This document shows, piece by piece, positions 7,552-15,941 of a DNA stretch of 64,000 nucleotides. Below the pieces are notes generated by a model. It was given only the letters and a program-made list of their open reading frames with translations. It searched no databases and was not told the origin of the DNA. The position numbers were made by a program, and so were the translations under genes. The stretch covers positions 992,001 to 1,056,000 of the forward strand of contig NZ_CANNBM010000001.1 of NCBI RefSeq assembly GCF_947502895.1, written 5' to 3'. Positions within the stretch are counted from its first letter, which is position 1; every line of letters begins with the position of its first letter. The DNA is from an uncultured Sulfitobacter sp. Its GTDB lineage: Bacteria; Pseudomonadota; Alphaproteobacteria; Rhodobacterales; Rhodobacteraceae.

Positions 7552-8378
7552 CAGGCAGCGTCCTCGACATCATCACGCACCTGCCCCCACGCAAGTAGCG
7601 TGAAAATTACTGTGCCTCCTATGATGTTACCCGCCAATACAGGCAAGAAGAAACCGAATAGCGCATCATTCAGCCCTAAATCCCCACGCAGTATCAGCAC
7701 ACCCATCTCGACCGATCCCGCCACGATATGCGTGAAATCACCTGCTGCGATCAACCAAGTGAACGTAAGCACCAGAAAAAACGCCGCCTGCTTGGCCTGT
7801 GGCAGCATCCAGACGATCAACGCCACAATAATACCTGCCGGAATAGCCCGCCAAAAGCTCTCGCCCGCGGGCATCCCTGTGGCATGCTCGGAAAGTGCTA
7901 CAATCGCGGGCAGCACTTCGGGAGTAATCGCAGGGGTGAAAACGAACAGGGCCGCCGCCGCAAAGGCACCGATCACGTTGGCGCACAGCACAATTGCCCA
8001 CAACCGCAACATCGCGCCAAAAACAGGCCAGCACCGCGCCTGCATAACAGGCAAAACCGTCGTGATTGTATTTTCAGTAAACAGCTGCATCCGCCCCATG
8101 ATTACTGCCAAAAATCCCAGCGAATAGCCAAAATTCTCAATCAAAAACCGCTGTGGTGTATCCGGCAGATACGCACGCAACACGGCCTCTCCCAGCACTG
8201 ACAGGCTGATCAAAATACCCGCTGCAATGCCCGACCAGAACAGCGACCTTTTGGTGCGCGCAAGCTCTTCTTCACCGTCGCGGCGGATCACTTCGTATAT
8301 CATATGCGGCGACAATGCTGCGGCTTCTGAAACGGACTGCTCTTCGGCTTCCTGTTCGGTCTGGGTCGTATTTTTCAT
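7551..8378 (-). CDS. Formate/nitrite transporter (FNT) family channel, YfdC-like
   Basis: 275 aa. A cytoplasmic N-terminal region of about 45 residues rich in Glu is followed by six hydrophobic helices. FNT features include FWSGIAAGILISLSVLGEAV, GRMQLFTENTITTVLPV and the re-entrant region near LVLTFTWLIAAGDFTHIVAG. FNT proteins form pentameric channels for small monovalent anions. This long-N-terminus subgroup resembles E. coli YfdC, whose substrate is uncertain. It is the first gene of a two-gene operon with the YihY-family protein. Confidence 0.83.
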   Translation of the reverse strand: MKNTTQTEQEAEEQSVSEAAALSPHMIYEVIRRDGEEELARTKRSLFWSGIAAGILISLSVLGEAVLRAYLPDTPQRFLIENFGYSLGFLAVIMGRMQLFTENTITTVLPVMQARCWPVFGAMLRLWAIVLCANVIGAFAAAALFVFTPAITPEVLPAIVALSEHATGMPAGESFWRAIPAGIIVALIVWMLPQAKQAAFFLVLTFTWLIAAGDFTHIVAGSVEMGVLILRGDLGLNDALFGFFLPVLAGNIIGGTVIFTLLAWGQVRDDVEDAA

Positions 8379-8510
8379 CTATGCACTCCTGCGGTGGCAG
8401 CCTACGGGTCTATAATTGGGGCCTTGCACAACGGATTGGTTCCGCAATGATAAGACCAACTAAAAGTCCCAACGCCCGAACCCGCCGTTTCGTTCACCAA
8501 AGGATGCCCG

Positions 8511-9791
8511 ATGCCCACGCCCCTCTCGACAGCCATTGCCGCGAAACGCGACGATCTCATCGCTTTGACGCAAGATCTGATCCGCATCCCCACGCTTAAC
8601 CCACCAGGTCAGGACTATCTCGCCATCTGTGAATATCTGGACCATAGGCTGCGCAGCCACGGCTTTGAGACACAACTGATCCGCGCCCACGGCACTCCGG
8701 GCGACAGCACCAAATACCCCCGCTGGAATATCATCGCCCGCCGCGAGGGCACGCAGGCAGGCGATTGTGTCCACTTCAACAGCCACACCGATGTGGTCGA
8801 GGTCGGGCGCGGTTGGACACATGATCCCTTCGGCGGGGCGCTGGTTGACGGAAAAATCTACGGCCGCGGTGCTTGTGACATGAAAGGCGGTCTTGCCGCG
8901 TCAATCATCGCTGCCGAAGCCTTCATCGAAACCTACAACGACTTTAAAGGGGCCATCGAAATCTCTGGCACCGCAGACGAAGAATCAGGCGGCTATGGCG
9001 GTGTCGCCTATCTGGCAGAACAAGGCTATTTCAATCCTGAACGGGTCCAGCATGTCATCATTCCAGAACCCCTGAACAAGGACCGTATCTGTCTCGGCCA
9101 TCGCGGGGGCTGGTGGGCCGAGATCGAAACAAAGGGCGAAATCGCCCACGGCTCCATGCCTTTTTTGGGCGACTGCGCAGTCCGCCACATGGGCGCTGTC
9201 CTCAATGAATTCGAGAACAAACTCTTCCCCGCCATGGCACTGCGCACCACGGACATGCCCGTCGTGCCCGAAGGCGCACGCAGTTCGACCATGAATATCA
9301 ACTCCATCCACGGGGGCGCAAAAGAACAAGACGACGACTTTGACGGCTTGCCCTCCCATTGCGTTCCCGACAGCTGCCGCATCACAATCGATCGCCGATT
9401 TCTGGTTGAAGAACCCCTCGATCAAGTGCGCGGCGAGGTCACCGCCCTGCTAGAGGGTCTGCGCACCACCCGCCCCGATTTCGACTATGAACTCACCGAA
9501 ATCAATTCGGTGCTCCCCTCCATGACAGACCGCACAGCCCCGGTGGTACAAACCGTCGCAAAGGCAATTCAGGATGTCATGGGCAAAGACCCCGAATATG
9601 TCGCCTCCCCGGGTACCTATGATCAAAAACATATCGACCGCATCGGAAAGTTGAAAAACTGCATCGCCTATGGTCCCGGCGTATTGGAGCTGGCCCATAA
9701 ACCCGACGAATGGATCGGCGTAGATGATATGATCGACAGCGCCTGCGTCATGGGTGCGGCACTTGAAAGCCTGTTATTGCCGCGATCCTGA
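8511..9791 (+). CDS. M20-family deacylase (ArgE/DapE type)
   Basis: 426 aa zinc amidohydrolase. The metal-binding residues of the family are in place: His92 and Asp94 in NSHTDVVEVG, Asp123 in GRGACDMKGG, the Glu pair in TADEESGGYG (about 157-158), and a late His in ELAHKPDEW. The dimerisation domain lies between about 200 and 310. Relatives include acetylornithine deacetylase and succinyl-diaminopimelate desuccinylase. No arginine or lysine pathway gene is nearby, so the substrate is unknown and I do not call it argE or dapE. It is divergent from the FNT operon. Confidence 0.85.
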   Translation: MPTPLSTAIAAKRDDLIALTQDLIRIPTLNPPGQDYLAICEYLDHRLRSHGFETQLIRAHGTPGDSTKYPRWNIIARREGTQAGDCVHFNSHTDVVEVGRGWTHDPFGGALVDGKIYGRGACDMKGGLAASIIAAEAFIETYNDFKGAIEISGTADEESGGYGGVAYLAEQGYFNPERVQHVIIPEPLNKDRICLGHRGGWWAEIETKGEIAHGSMPFLGDCAVRHMGAVLNEFENKLFPAMALRTTDMPVVPEGARSSTMNINSIHGGAKEQDDDFDGLPSHCVPDSCRITIDRRFLVEEPLDQVRGEVTALLEGLRTTRPDFDYELTEINSVLPSMTDRTAPVVQTVAKAIQDVMGKDPEYVASPGTYDQKHIDRIGKLKNCIAYGPGVLELAHKPDEWIGVDDMIDSACVMGAALESLLLPRS

Positions 9792-9804
9792 GGACCATTC
9801 TCTT

Positions 9805-9874
9805 CTATTTTTCTTGGCCATAAATCCTCCGGGGGAATTGGCCCTTGGGCCAAGGGGGCAGCGCCCCCAACACC
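9805..9874. repeat. Dispersed intergenic repeat, copy A
   Basis: Begins CTATTTTTCTTGGCCATAAA, then TCCTCCGGGGG and a GC-rich palindromic part (GGCCCTTGGGCC, GGGGGCAGCGCCCCC). It lies between the M20 gene and the convergent Hsp70-like gene. The same sequence recurs inverted at 22523-22597 and in shortened form at 41470-41517. Confidence 0.85.
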
Positions 9875-9877
9875 CCG

Positions 9878-11116
9878 TCAGTCAAACGCATCCTGCGCCG
9901 CAAGGCTCAGCCCGTCCACAATTGCCGTGAGCGCGGAACCGTGATGCACTTGCGCGTGCGGGAACGCTTGTGACAATGCACCGCGTGTCACCTGCATCAA
10001 GCTGGAACCGCCGACAAATACCAGATGCGTGACATCCTCAGGGTTCTTGCCCGCTGCGGTTAGCGTGTCACGCGCCGCCGCCGCCATCTGCTGTGTCAGC
10101 GGTGACAGCAGCCGATCCACACCAGCCTCATCCAGCGCTACACCCAGTCCACGTTCAATCACACGCAGATCAATCTCGCCTGTACCATCTACGTTAGCCG
10201 CAATTTTACCCGCTTCTACCGCGAACGCGATGTCATGACCCAATTCGTCGCCCAGCACAGACACCAGCCGCGCCAGCTTATCCGGCTCAACGGCATATTG
10301 CGCCAGATCTTTGGCCAAACGGCGACTGTCAGGCGCATAGAGAAATGGAATTTTCTGCCATGTCGCCAGATCGTTGAATATCGTCGCAGGCGCCACGTGC
10401 GTGTCACTTCCGAAGGCGTGGCGTATCTGGCTCCCACGACCCAATAGCGGCATGACCGTCTCAAGGCTCAGCGCGCGGTCAAAGTCGGTCCCCCCCAGCC
10501 GCACACCATAGCTGGAGAGAATATCAATCGCTTTGGCGCCGTTGCGAAACAGCGTAAAATCCGATGTACCACCGCCGATGTCCACGATCAGCCCCAGATC
10601 ATCGCGCTGCAGCAACGCACGGTTCGACAGCGCAGCGGCCTCCGGCTCGTACATAAACGCCACATCGTCGAAGCCAGCCCGCAAATAGGCCTCGCGCAGA
10701 TCGACCTCAGCCTGCGCATTACGCGCATCATCAGCGTGAAAACGTACCGGACGCCCTGAGAGCGCACGGTCATATGTCTCTCCCGTCTGGGCCTGTGCGG
10801 CCTCCCGAACACGCGCCAAGAACCGCGCGACAATGTCGATAAAATCCAGCTTTTCGCCCAGCAGATTGCGCTGCTCGCGCATCAAAGGCGCGCCCAGCAA
10901 ACTTTTGAGCGCGCGCATATAGCGCCCTTCCTCACCGGCCAGCAAAGCGCGCCCCGCCGCCGATCCGATCAGCATCTTTTTTGCCTCAAAATCGAAAAAC
11001 ACCGCCGTCGGCAAGGTCTGCCCGTCGGCTTCAAGTGCGATCAGATGGGGCGCACCCGAGCGCGCGACACCCGCAGCCGAATTCGACGTCCCGAAATCCA
11101 CACCCAGAACTGCCAT
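9878..11116 (-). CDS. Hsp70-family ATPase without substrate domain (YegD-like)
   Basis: 412 aa. It holds the actin-like nucleotide-binding fold of Hsp70: phosphate 1 loop GVDFGTSNSAAG (residues 4-15), phosphate 2 loop VDIGGGTSDFTLF (about 194-206), and adenosine loop HLVFVGGSSLMQV (about 361-373). The protein ends right after the ATPase domain, so the peptide-binding and lid domains of DnaK are absent, as in E. coli YegD. The function of YegD proteins is not established. It is divergent from the solute-binding protein gene. Confidence 0.85.
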   Translation of the reverse strand: MAVLGVDFGTSNSAAGVARSGAPHLIALEADGQTLPTAVFFDFEAKKMLIGSAAGRALLAGEEGRYMRALKSLLGAPLMREQRNLLGEKLDFIDIVARFLARVREAAQAQTGETYDRALSGRPVRFHADDARNAQAEVDLREAYLRAGFDDVAFMYEPEAAALSNRALLQRDDLGLIVDIGGGTSDFTLFRNGAKAIDILSSYGVRLGGTDFDRALSLETVMPLLGRGSQIRHAFGSDTHVAPATIFNDLATWQKIPFLYAPDSRRLAKDLAQYAVEPDKLARLVSVLGDELGHDIAFAVEAGKIAANVDGTGEIDLRVIERGLGVALDEAGVDRLLSPLTQQMAAAARDTLTAAGKNPEDVTHLVFVGGSSLMQVTRGALSQAFPHAQVHHGSALTAIVDGLSLAAQDAFD

Positions 11117-11255
11117 GATTGATCCCCCTGCGCTAAAGGCCTCTAATATACCGCTGCGCCCTATCCCAGCGCCTAAGTTACCGCAAGGTTTCTCCTAGCC
11201 ACGGGCGGGATCGTCGCCTAACCTCTCTGCATAACAACGCCTCAGGGAGAGTCTC

Positions 11256-12734
11256 ATGTTCCATTTCCGCCCCCTTCTGCTGGGTGTCAGCGCCGCCGCA
11301 TTGCTGGCGGGTGCCGCCAGTGCCAAGGATGACATCACCATCGCCATCCAGCTTGAGCCGCCGCATATGGATCCTACCAGTGCCGCCGCTGGTGCCATTG
11401 ATTCCGTCCTGTACTCCAACGTCTTCGAAGGACTGACCCGCTTTGACAGCTCGGGCGCCGTCATTCCCGGCCTCGCCAAAAGCTGGGATATCTCGGACGA
11501 TGGGCTGAACTATATCTTTATCCTGCACGACAACGTCAAATTCCATGACGGTACAACAATGGAAGCGGATGATGTGAAATTCTCGCTCGACCGGATCGCA
11601 GCCGAAGACAGCGCCAATGCGCAAAAGGCGCTCTACGCCGCGATCAAAGAAGTGAATGTCATTGATGCCGCCACTGTCGAGATCAACCTGTCCGAGCCGA
11701 ACGGCAACATGTTGTTCAACCTCGCATGGGGCGACGCCGTGATTGTCGCGCCAGAAAGTATTGAAGGCATCAAACAGACACCCATCGGCACGGGAGCCTT
11801 TAAATTCGACAGCTGGACGCAGGGCGACAAGGTCGAGCTTTCGCGCTTTGACGATTATTGGGGCACGCCAGCCATTCTCAGCAATGCGACGTTCAAGTTC
11901 ATCTCCGACCCCACGGCTGCCTTCTCGGCCATGATGGCCGAAGATATTGACGTGTTCTCGGGCTTTCCCGCCCCCGAAAACCTGCCCCAGTTCGAGGCCG
12001 ACCCACGTTTTCAGGTTCTTGTAGGCTCCACCGAGGGCGAAACGATCCTGTCGACCAACAACAAAATGCCCCCCTTTGACAACGTCAAAGTCCGTCAGGC
12101 ATTGGCCCATGCAATTGACCGCCAGTCTATCATTGATGGTGCGATGTTCGGCTATGGCACCCCCATCGGCACGCATTTTGCGCCCCACAATCCCGCCTAT
12201 GTAGATTTTACAGGGATGAGCAATTATGACCCCGAGAAAGCCAAGGCTCTGCTGGCTGAGGCAGGTTTTGCAGACGGGTTCGAGACAACCCTTTTCCTGC
12301 CACCCCCCTCTTACGCACGCCGCGGTGGCGAGATTATCGCAGCACAGTTGGCGCAGGTCGGCATCAAGGCCGAGATAACTAACGTCGAATGGGCGCAGTG
12401 GCTGGAATCAGTGTTCAAAGGCAAAAACTTTGGCCTGACGATTGTCAGCCACACCGAGCCAATGGACATCGGTATCTACGCCAACCCCGATTACTACTTC
12501 CAATACGACAACCCCGCGTTCCAAGAGCTGATGACGAAACTCAACAGCACCACGGACCCCGATATGCGCACTGCTATGATGGGTGATGCGCAAAAGATCA
12601 TCGCCGAGGATTATGTGAACGGCTATCTGTTCCAGCTTGCTGCCCTGTCGGTGGCAAAATCCGGTCTGCAAGGGCTCTGGTCAAACGCACCCACCCAAGC
12701 AAACGACCTGACGGCTGTCAGCTGGTCCGAGTAA
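11256..12734 (+). CDS. Periplasmic solute-binding protein of a peptide/opine-type ABC importer
   Basis: 492 aa, SBP family 5. The signal peptide is residues 1-23 (FRPLLLGVSAAALLAGAASA, cleavage before KDD). Family features include LEPPHMDPTSAAAG, an N-lobe with GLAKSWDISDDGLNYIFILH and DDVKFSLDRI, and PIGTGAFKFDSWTQGD. It should deliver a peptide or similar amino compound to permeases. No permease is adjacent: the probable partners are encoded at 14994-18348, 2.3 kb downstream, past genes on the opposite strand. A strong terminator follows the stop. The pairing with those permeases is inference. Confidence 0.87.
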   Translation: MFHFRPLLLGVSAAALLAGAASAKDDITIAIQLEPPHMDPTSAAAGAIDSVLYSNVFEGLTRFDSSGAVIPGLAKSWDISDDGLNYIFILHDNVKFHDGTTMEADDVKFSLDRIAAEDSANAQKALYAAIKEVNVIDAATVEINLSEPNGNMLFNLAWGDAVIVAPESIEGIKQTPIGTGAFKFDSWTQGDKVELSRFDDYWGTPAILSNATFKFISDPTAAFSAMMAEDIDVFSGFPAPENLPQFEADPRFQVLVGSTEGETILSTNNKMPPFDNVKVRQALAHAIDRQSIIDGAMFGYGTPIGTHFAPHNPAYVDFTGMSNYDPEKAKALLAEAGFADGFETTLFLPPPSYARRGGEIIAAQLAQVGIKAEITNVEWAQWLESVFKGKNFGLTIVSHTEPMDIGIYANPDYYFQYDNPAFQELMTKLNSTTDPDMRTAMMGDAQKIIAEDYVNGYLFQLAALSVAKSGLQGLWSNAPTQANDLTAVSWSE

Positions 12735-12755
12735 CCCGCCACAATATGACCGCAC

Positions 12756-12785
12756 AAAGGCCTCGCTCTCGCGGGGCCTTTTTGT
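12756..12785 (+). terminator. Rho-independent terminator after the solute-binding protein gene
   Basis: AAAGGCCTCGC (12756-12766), TCTC loop, GCGGGGCCTTT (12771-12781), with one G-T wobble, then further T residues. Confidence 0.88.
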
Positions 12786-12823
12786 TTTGAGGTCGCGTGT
12801 TCACGCCGTTTCGGACCCCGCCC

Positions 12824-13240
12824 ATGCTACTTGCCCTTTTGATCCTTGCTTATTTCGCAGCCGTTAACGTAGTGGCTTACCGCGCGTTTGCGCGCGACAA
12901 GCAATTTGCAATCGACCGACAACAGCGCACGCCCGAAGCACGTCTGCTGTTTTGGGCCGCATTGGGCGGATGGTGTGGCGCGAAATATGCACAGCAAAAA
13001 CTGCGGCATAAGTCCTACAAGCAGCCCTTTGGCCGCCACCTTAATGAAATCGGTATGATACAGGGCATGGTGCTTGGGCTTTTTGCGCTTACTTTTGGTG
13101 TCATGGTGCTGTTTCCCGCTGTGGACAGCCCTAGTACGCCGTCTTCCAAGACCGCCTCTGGCGCATCAGAAACGCGACCCGATCCCGCACCTCCGTCGAT
13201 ATCGCTGCGTCCTCCTGTGGGGCGTCCCGCAGGGTTGTGA
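12824..13240 (+). CDS. DUF1294 membrane protein
   Basis: 138 aa from the ATG at 12824; a GTG at 12797 would add nine residues. DUF1294 shows as a first helix (LLALLILAYFAAVNVVAY), the motif RTPEARLLFWAALGGWCGA, then KSYKQPFG and a second helix (MVLGLFALTFGVMVLFP). The last 45 or so residues are Pro/Ser-rich and lie in the 110-base stretch that overlaps, antisense, the end of the convergent amidohydrolase gene. The tail may result from loss of an earlier stop codon. Function of DUF1294 is unknown. Confidence 0.75.
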   Translation: MLLALLILAYFAAVNVVAYRAFARDKQFAIDRQQRTPEARLLFWAALGGWCGAKYAQQKLRHKSYKQPFGRHLNEIGMIQGMVLGLFALTFGVMVLFPAVDSPSTPSSKTASGASETRPDPAPPSISLRPPVGRPAGL

Positions 13241-14267
13241 ACCAATGCTCAGGCGGGTTGCGGCCACGGCTGTTGCCCGGAAAACTCAGCGCGCGCAGCA
13301 CAGACTGCGCCTGCGGGCTGACGGCTGCATCGGGATCATGGCCATTCAATATGGCCCATACTCCTGCCCACATCCGCCCGACAGTCCAAGGGTTGTAGCC
13401 GCCACCGCCAAGCACCAAAAGGCGTGGTGCGCCCAGCGCCATCAGCCTGCGCAAGACATCCCAATGGGCGTTATTGCTCATCCCCAGATGGGCCAACGGA
13501 TCATCCACAACACCGTCTGCACCGCATAGCAGTACGATCGCATCAGGTGCAAATTCTGCCACCATCGGCGCGATCAGTGCATCGCGCACATGGGCCATAT
13601 CCGCATCGTTAAAGCCGCGCGGCACAGGCAGGTTCACCGCACTGCCACCTGCATTGTCTCCGATCAACCCTGTGCGCGGCCACAGTCCCTCTTCATGGAC
13701 CGAGATCATCAAACAATCGCGATCTCCCGCAAATCCTTCGGCCACCCCATCACAATGGTGCGCGTCGATATCTACATATGCGATCCGCCGGACACCGTGG
13801 TGGCGCAGGGACAGCATAGCCAGCACCGGATCGTTGAGATAGCAAAAGCCGTTTGCCCGCGCGGGCATTCCGTGATGTGTGCCACCTGCGGGATTATAAA
13901 CCACTCCCCCTTCGGCCAGCAGTTCTCCCGCGAGGATAGACCCCCCCGCAGCTGTGGCTGGGCGGCAGAAAATTTCAGCAAACACAGGGTTATTAGCGCT
14001 CCCGATACTATAGCGCTCCAGATCGTCTCCTTCGATCTGCTGTGCGGCCTCGATCCGTTGTAGCGCCGCGATATAGGCAGGGTCATGCCACGCCTCAAGC
14101 GCCTTGGGTTTGGCGCGCGGCGAGTTGATGAACTGGTCGGCGGGCAACCACCCCATTGCACGGCTCAGGTCCATCACGGTTGAAACACGCGGCACCCGCA
14201 ACGGATGATGCACCCCGTAGCTCGAGGTGCGGAAAATTTCGTGTCCTATGAAAAGCGGTTTGTGCAC
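13131..14267 (-). CDS. Histone deacetylase-family amidohydrolase (AcuC/polyamine deacetylase-like)
   Basis: 378 aa, arginase/deacetylase fold. Active-site residues are visible: His131-His132 in GGTHHGMPARANGFCYLND, zinc ligands Asp168 and His170 in YVDIDAHHCDG, Asp256 in DGVVDDPLAHL, and the catalytic Tyr in LGGGGYNPWTVGR. Bacterial members remove acetyl groups from polyamines, acetyl-lysine or other amides, and the substrate here cannot be read from sequence. It lies between the solute-binding protein gene and the ABC operon but on the other strand. Its 3' end overlaps the DUF1294 gene by 110 bases tail to tail. Confidence 0.87.
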   Translation of the reverse strand: MHKPLFIGHEIFRTSSYGVHHPLRVPRVSTVMDLSRAMGWLPADQFINSPRAKPKALEAWHDPAYIAALQRIEAAQQIEGDDLERYSIGSANNPVFAEIFCRPATAAGGSILAGELLAEGGVVYNPAGGTHHGMPARANGFCYLNDPVLAMLSLRHHGVRRIAYVDIDAHHCDGVAEGFAGDRDCLMISVHEEGLWPRTGLIGDNAGGSAVNLPVPRGFNDADMAHVRDALIAPMVAEFAPDAIVLLCGADGVVDDPLAHLGMSNNAHWDVLRRLMALGAPRLLVLGGGGYNPWTVGRMWAGVWAILNGHDPDAAVSPQAQSVLRALSFPGNSRGRNPPEHWFTTLRDAPQEDAAISTEVRDRVAFLMRQRRSWKTAY

Positions 14268-14293
14268 GTGATGAAACTAGCCGCAGATGCCAC

Positions 14294-14322
14294 AAAGAAA
14301 AGGGGCCGCAACGTGCGACCCC
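14294..14322 (-). terminator. Rho-independent terminator after the HdeA-like gene
   Basis: Read leftward: GGGGTCGCA, ACG/CGT loop, TGCGGCCCC (14322-14302), then TTTTCTTT (14301-14294). This is a strong hairpin with a U tract. Confidence 0.85.
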
Positions 14323-14360
14323 CTGCATATGCCCAAAGGGCATGCTGCCTTTGTGTTCGG

Positions 14361-14798
14361 TTAGCGTGTGCCGTCCATACCAGCGGCTGCTTCCAGCACC
14401 ATAGCGTCGATGTTGCGGGCGCAGGTCAGGTTGAGGACTTTGATTTCTTCAGCATAGCGCGCCATGTCGTCGCCAGCTGGTACAGTTGTCGTTGCCGTAG
14501 CCGTACCATTGCTGTCAGCGATGGTTGTGGTGCTGCCTGAGGGGCTTTCCTCTGCGGCCTCTCCCACCAGTGGCGCAGTCGCCGTTGCCACGCCGTTATT
14601 GTCTGCGATTGTGGCGTCGGAGGTGTTGTTCAGTTCCAGCACAGCGGCGACAGCGACGCGGTTCTGATCAGCCTGCGACAGGTCGTTGTATTCACCACAT
14701 GTCATCGAGTTCAGATCGCTTGAAGTTGCAGCCATTGCAGGCAGCGAAGTACTCAGTGCGAGGGCGGCGATAGCTGTTGTTTTGATAAAGCGTGTCAT
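14361..14798 (-). CDS. HdeA/HdeB-like periplasmic protein with internal repeat
   Basis: 145 aa, exported. The signal peptide is residues 1-23 (ending LPAMA). The mature protein opens with MTCGEYNDLSQADQNRVAV and ends with LNLTCARNIDAMV. The two Cys (34 and 126) match the disulfide pair and spacing style of HdeA/HdeB acid-stress chaperones. Between them is a low-complexity insert with two similar units (TIADNNGVATAT at 63-74 and TIADSNGTATAT at 92-103), so the protein is longer than classic HdeA (about 90 mature residues). A weak EcfG-like motif lies upstream. The chaperone role is inference from the family. Confidence 0.65.
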   Translation of the reverse strand: MTRFIKTTAIAALALSTSLPAMAATSSDLNSMTCGEYNDLSQADQNRVAVAAVLELNNTSDATIADNNGVATATAPLVGEAAEESPSGSTTTIADSNGTATATTTVPAGDDMARYAEEIKVLNLTCARNIDAMVLEAAAGMDGTR

Positions 14799-14852
14799 AG
14801 TTGTTTTCCTTTAGTTGCGGCACTGATGTCGTGCCAGTCTGTCTGGGTAAAC

Positions 14853-14878
14853 AATGCAAAGAGGCTCACCAAAGTTCC
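14853..14878 (-). promoter_or_regulatory. Weak EcfG-like motif upstream of the HdeA-like gene
   Basis: On the minus strand GGAAC (14878-14874), 17 bases, then CATT (14856-14853). The mismatch falls in the well-conserved GTT of the -10, so this is a weak candidate. Confidence 0.3.
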
Positions 14879-14901
14879 TGTATTTAACTTAAATTTCAGA
14901 T

Positions 14902-14927
14902 GGAACCATCCGGCGGCCAAACGCGTT
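14902..14927 (+). promoter_or_regulatory. EcfG-type promoter for the ABC-peptidase operon
   Basis: GGAAC (14902-14906), a 17-base spacer, CGTT (14924-14927): an exact consensus match in non-coding sequence, 67 bases before the first permease start. It implies general stress control of the whole operon. Confidence 0.7.
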
Positions 14928-14993
14928 GGAGGGCGCTCAGGACCGCACAAATCGCGCTGGACCAGCGCCCCCCTTGCGCCTACGCTGGCGGCG

Positions 14994-15941
14994 ATGTGGC
15001 ACTATACGCTCAAACGTCTGCTCTCTTTGATCATCAGCCTTGCAGTCGCATCGCTGGTGATTTTTGTCGTGATCGAAATCGCCCCCGGTGATCCGGCTTC
15101 CTTCATGCTGGGAATAAACGCCCAGCCCGAAACGCTGGCCGCCCTGCGCAATGAATTGGGTCTCGACCAGTCCAAGACCCAGCGCTATTTCAGTTGGGTT
15201 ACAGGCATGCTTCAGGGTGATTTCGGCACCTCCTACACCTACCGCACACCTGTGGCTGATATGGTGGCGCAACGGCTTTGGGTGTCGCTGCCATTGGCGC
15301 TTTATGCGCTAACCTTGTCCACGCTTATCGCCTTTCCTGCAGGCATTTACGCAGCCGCACGGCGCGGACGTGCTGGCGATACGGCGGTAATGGGAGCCAC
15401 GCAGCTGGGTGTTGCCATCCCGAATTTCTGGTTTGCCATGATGCTGGTATTGGTTTTTGCGATCAATCTGCGCTGGTTCTCTGCAGGCGGTTTTGTCGGC
15501 TGGGACAAGGGGGTGCTGGCAGGCTTGCACGCGCTGACCCTGCCTGCCATTGCACTTGCGCTGCCACAGGCCGCGATCCTTGCACGGGTCATGCGCTCGT
15601 CCCTGCTGGATGTTCTGAGCGAGGACTACATGCGCACTGCCCGCGCCAAAGGCCTCAGCCCGCGGCAAGCACTGTGGCGTCACGGATTGCGCAACGCGAT
15701 GATCCCTGTCCTGACAATCATCGGTCTGCAATTTTCATTCCTTCTGGCGGGCGGGATCATCATCGAGCAGGTCTTCTACCTCCCCGGTCTTGGCCGCCTG
15801 ATTTTTCAATCCATCTCGGCCCGCGACCTGATTGTGGTGGAGAGCGTGACGATGCTGCTGGTCTTTGCCGTTATCTTTGTGAACTTTTGCGTTGATCTTG
15901 CCTATGCGGCCGTCGATCCGCGCCTGCGGGGCCGCGCATGA
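14994..15941 (+). CDS. ABC transporter permease, DppB type
   Basis: 315 aa inner-membrane permease with about six helices. The N-terminal helix is RLLSLIISLAVASLVIFVVI, followed by the DppB-family segment EIAPGDPASFMLG. The cytoplasmic EAA loop is RTARAKGLSPRQALWRHGLRN, which contacts the ATPase. The C-terminal region carries PGLGRLIFQSISARDL. The start at 14994 fits the usual DppB N terminus. The upstream reading frame is open back to 14826 but holds no membrane-protein sequence and contains the EcfG promoter. It is the first gene of the operon and overlaps the next by four bases. Confidence 0.92.
   Translation: MWHYTLKRLLSLIISLAVASLVIFVVIEIAPGDPASFMLGINAQPETLAALRNELGLDQSKTQRYFSWVTGMLQGDFGTSYTYRTPVADMVAQRLWVSLPLALYALTLSTLIAFPAGIYAAARRGRAGDTAVMGATQLGVAIPNFWFAMMLVLVFAINLRWFSAGGFVGWDKGVLAGLHALTLPAIALALPQAAILARVMRSSLLDVLSEDYMRTARAKGLSPRQALWRHGLRNAMIPVLTIIGLQFSFLLAGGIIIEQVFYLPGLGRLIFQSISARDLIVVESVTMLLVFAVIFVNFCVDLAYAAVDPRLRGRA

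Noticed and set aside
8429..8443. Possible EcfG promoter upstream of the FNT gene (AACG near GTTCC)
   Set aside because: The two elements are only six bases apart, not 16 or 17.
11178..12188. 336-codon minus-strand frame
   Set aside because: It is the antisense shadow of the solute-binding protein gene, which has a signal peptide, family motifs and a terminator.
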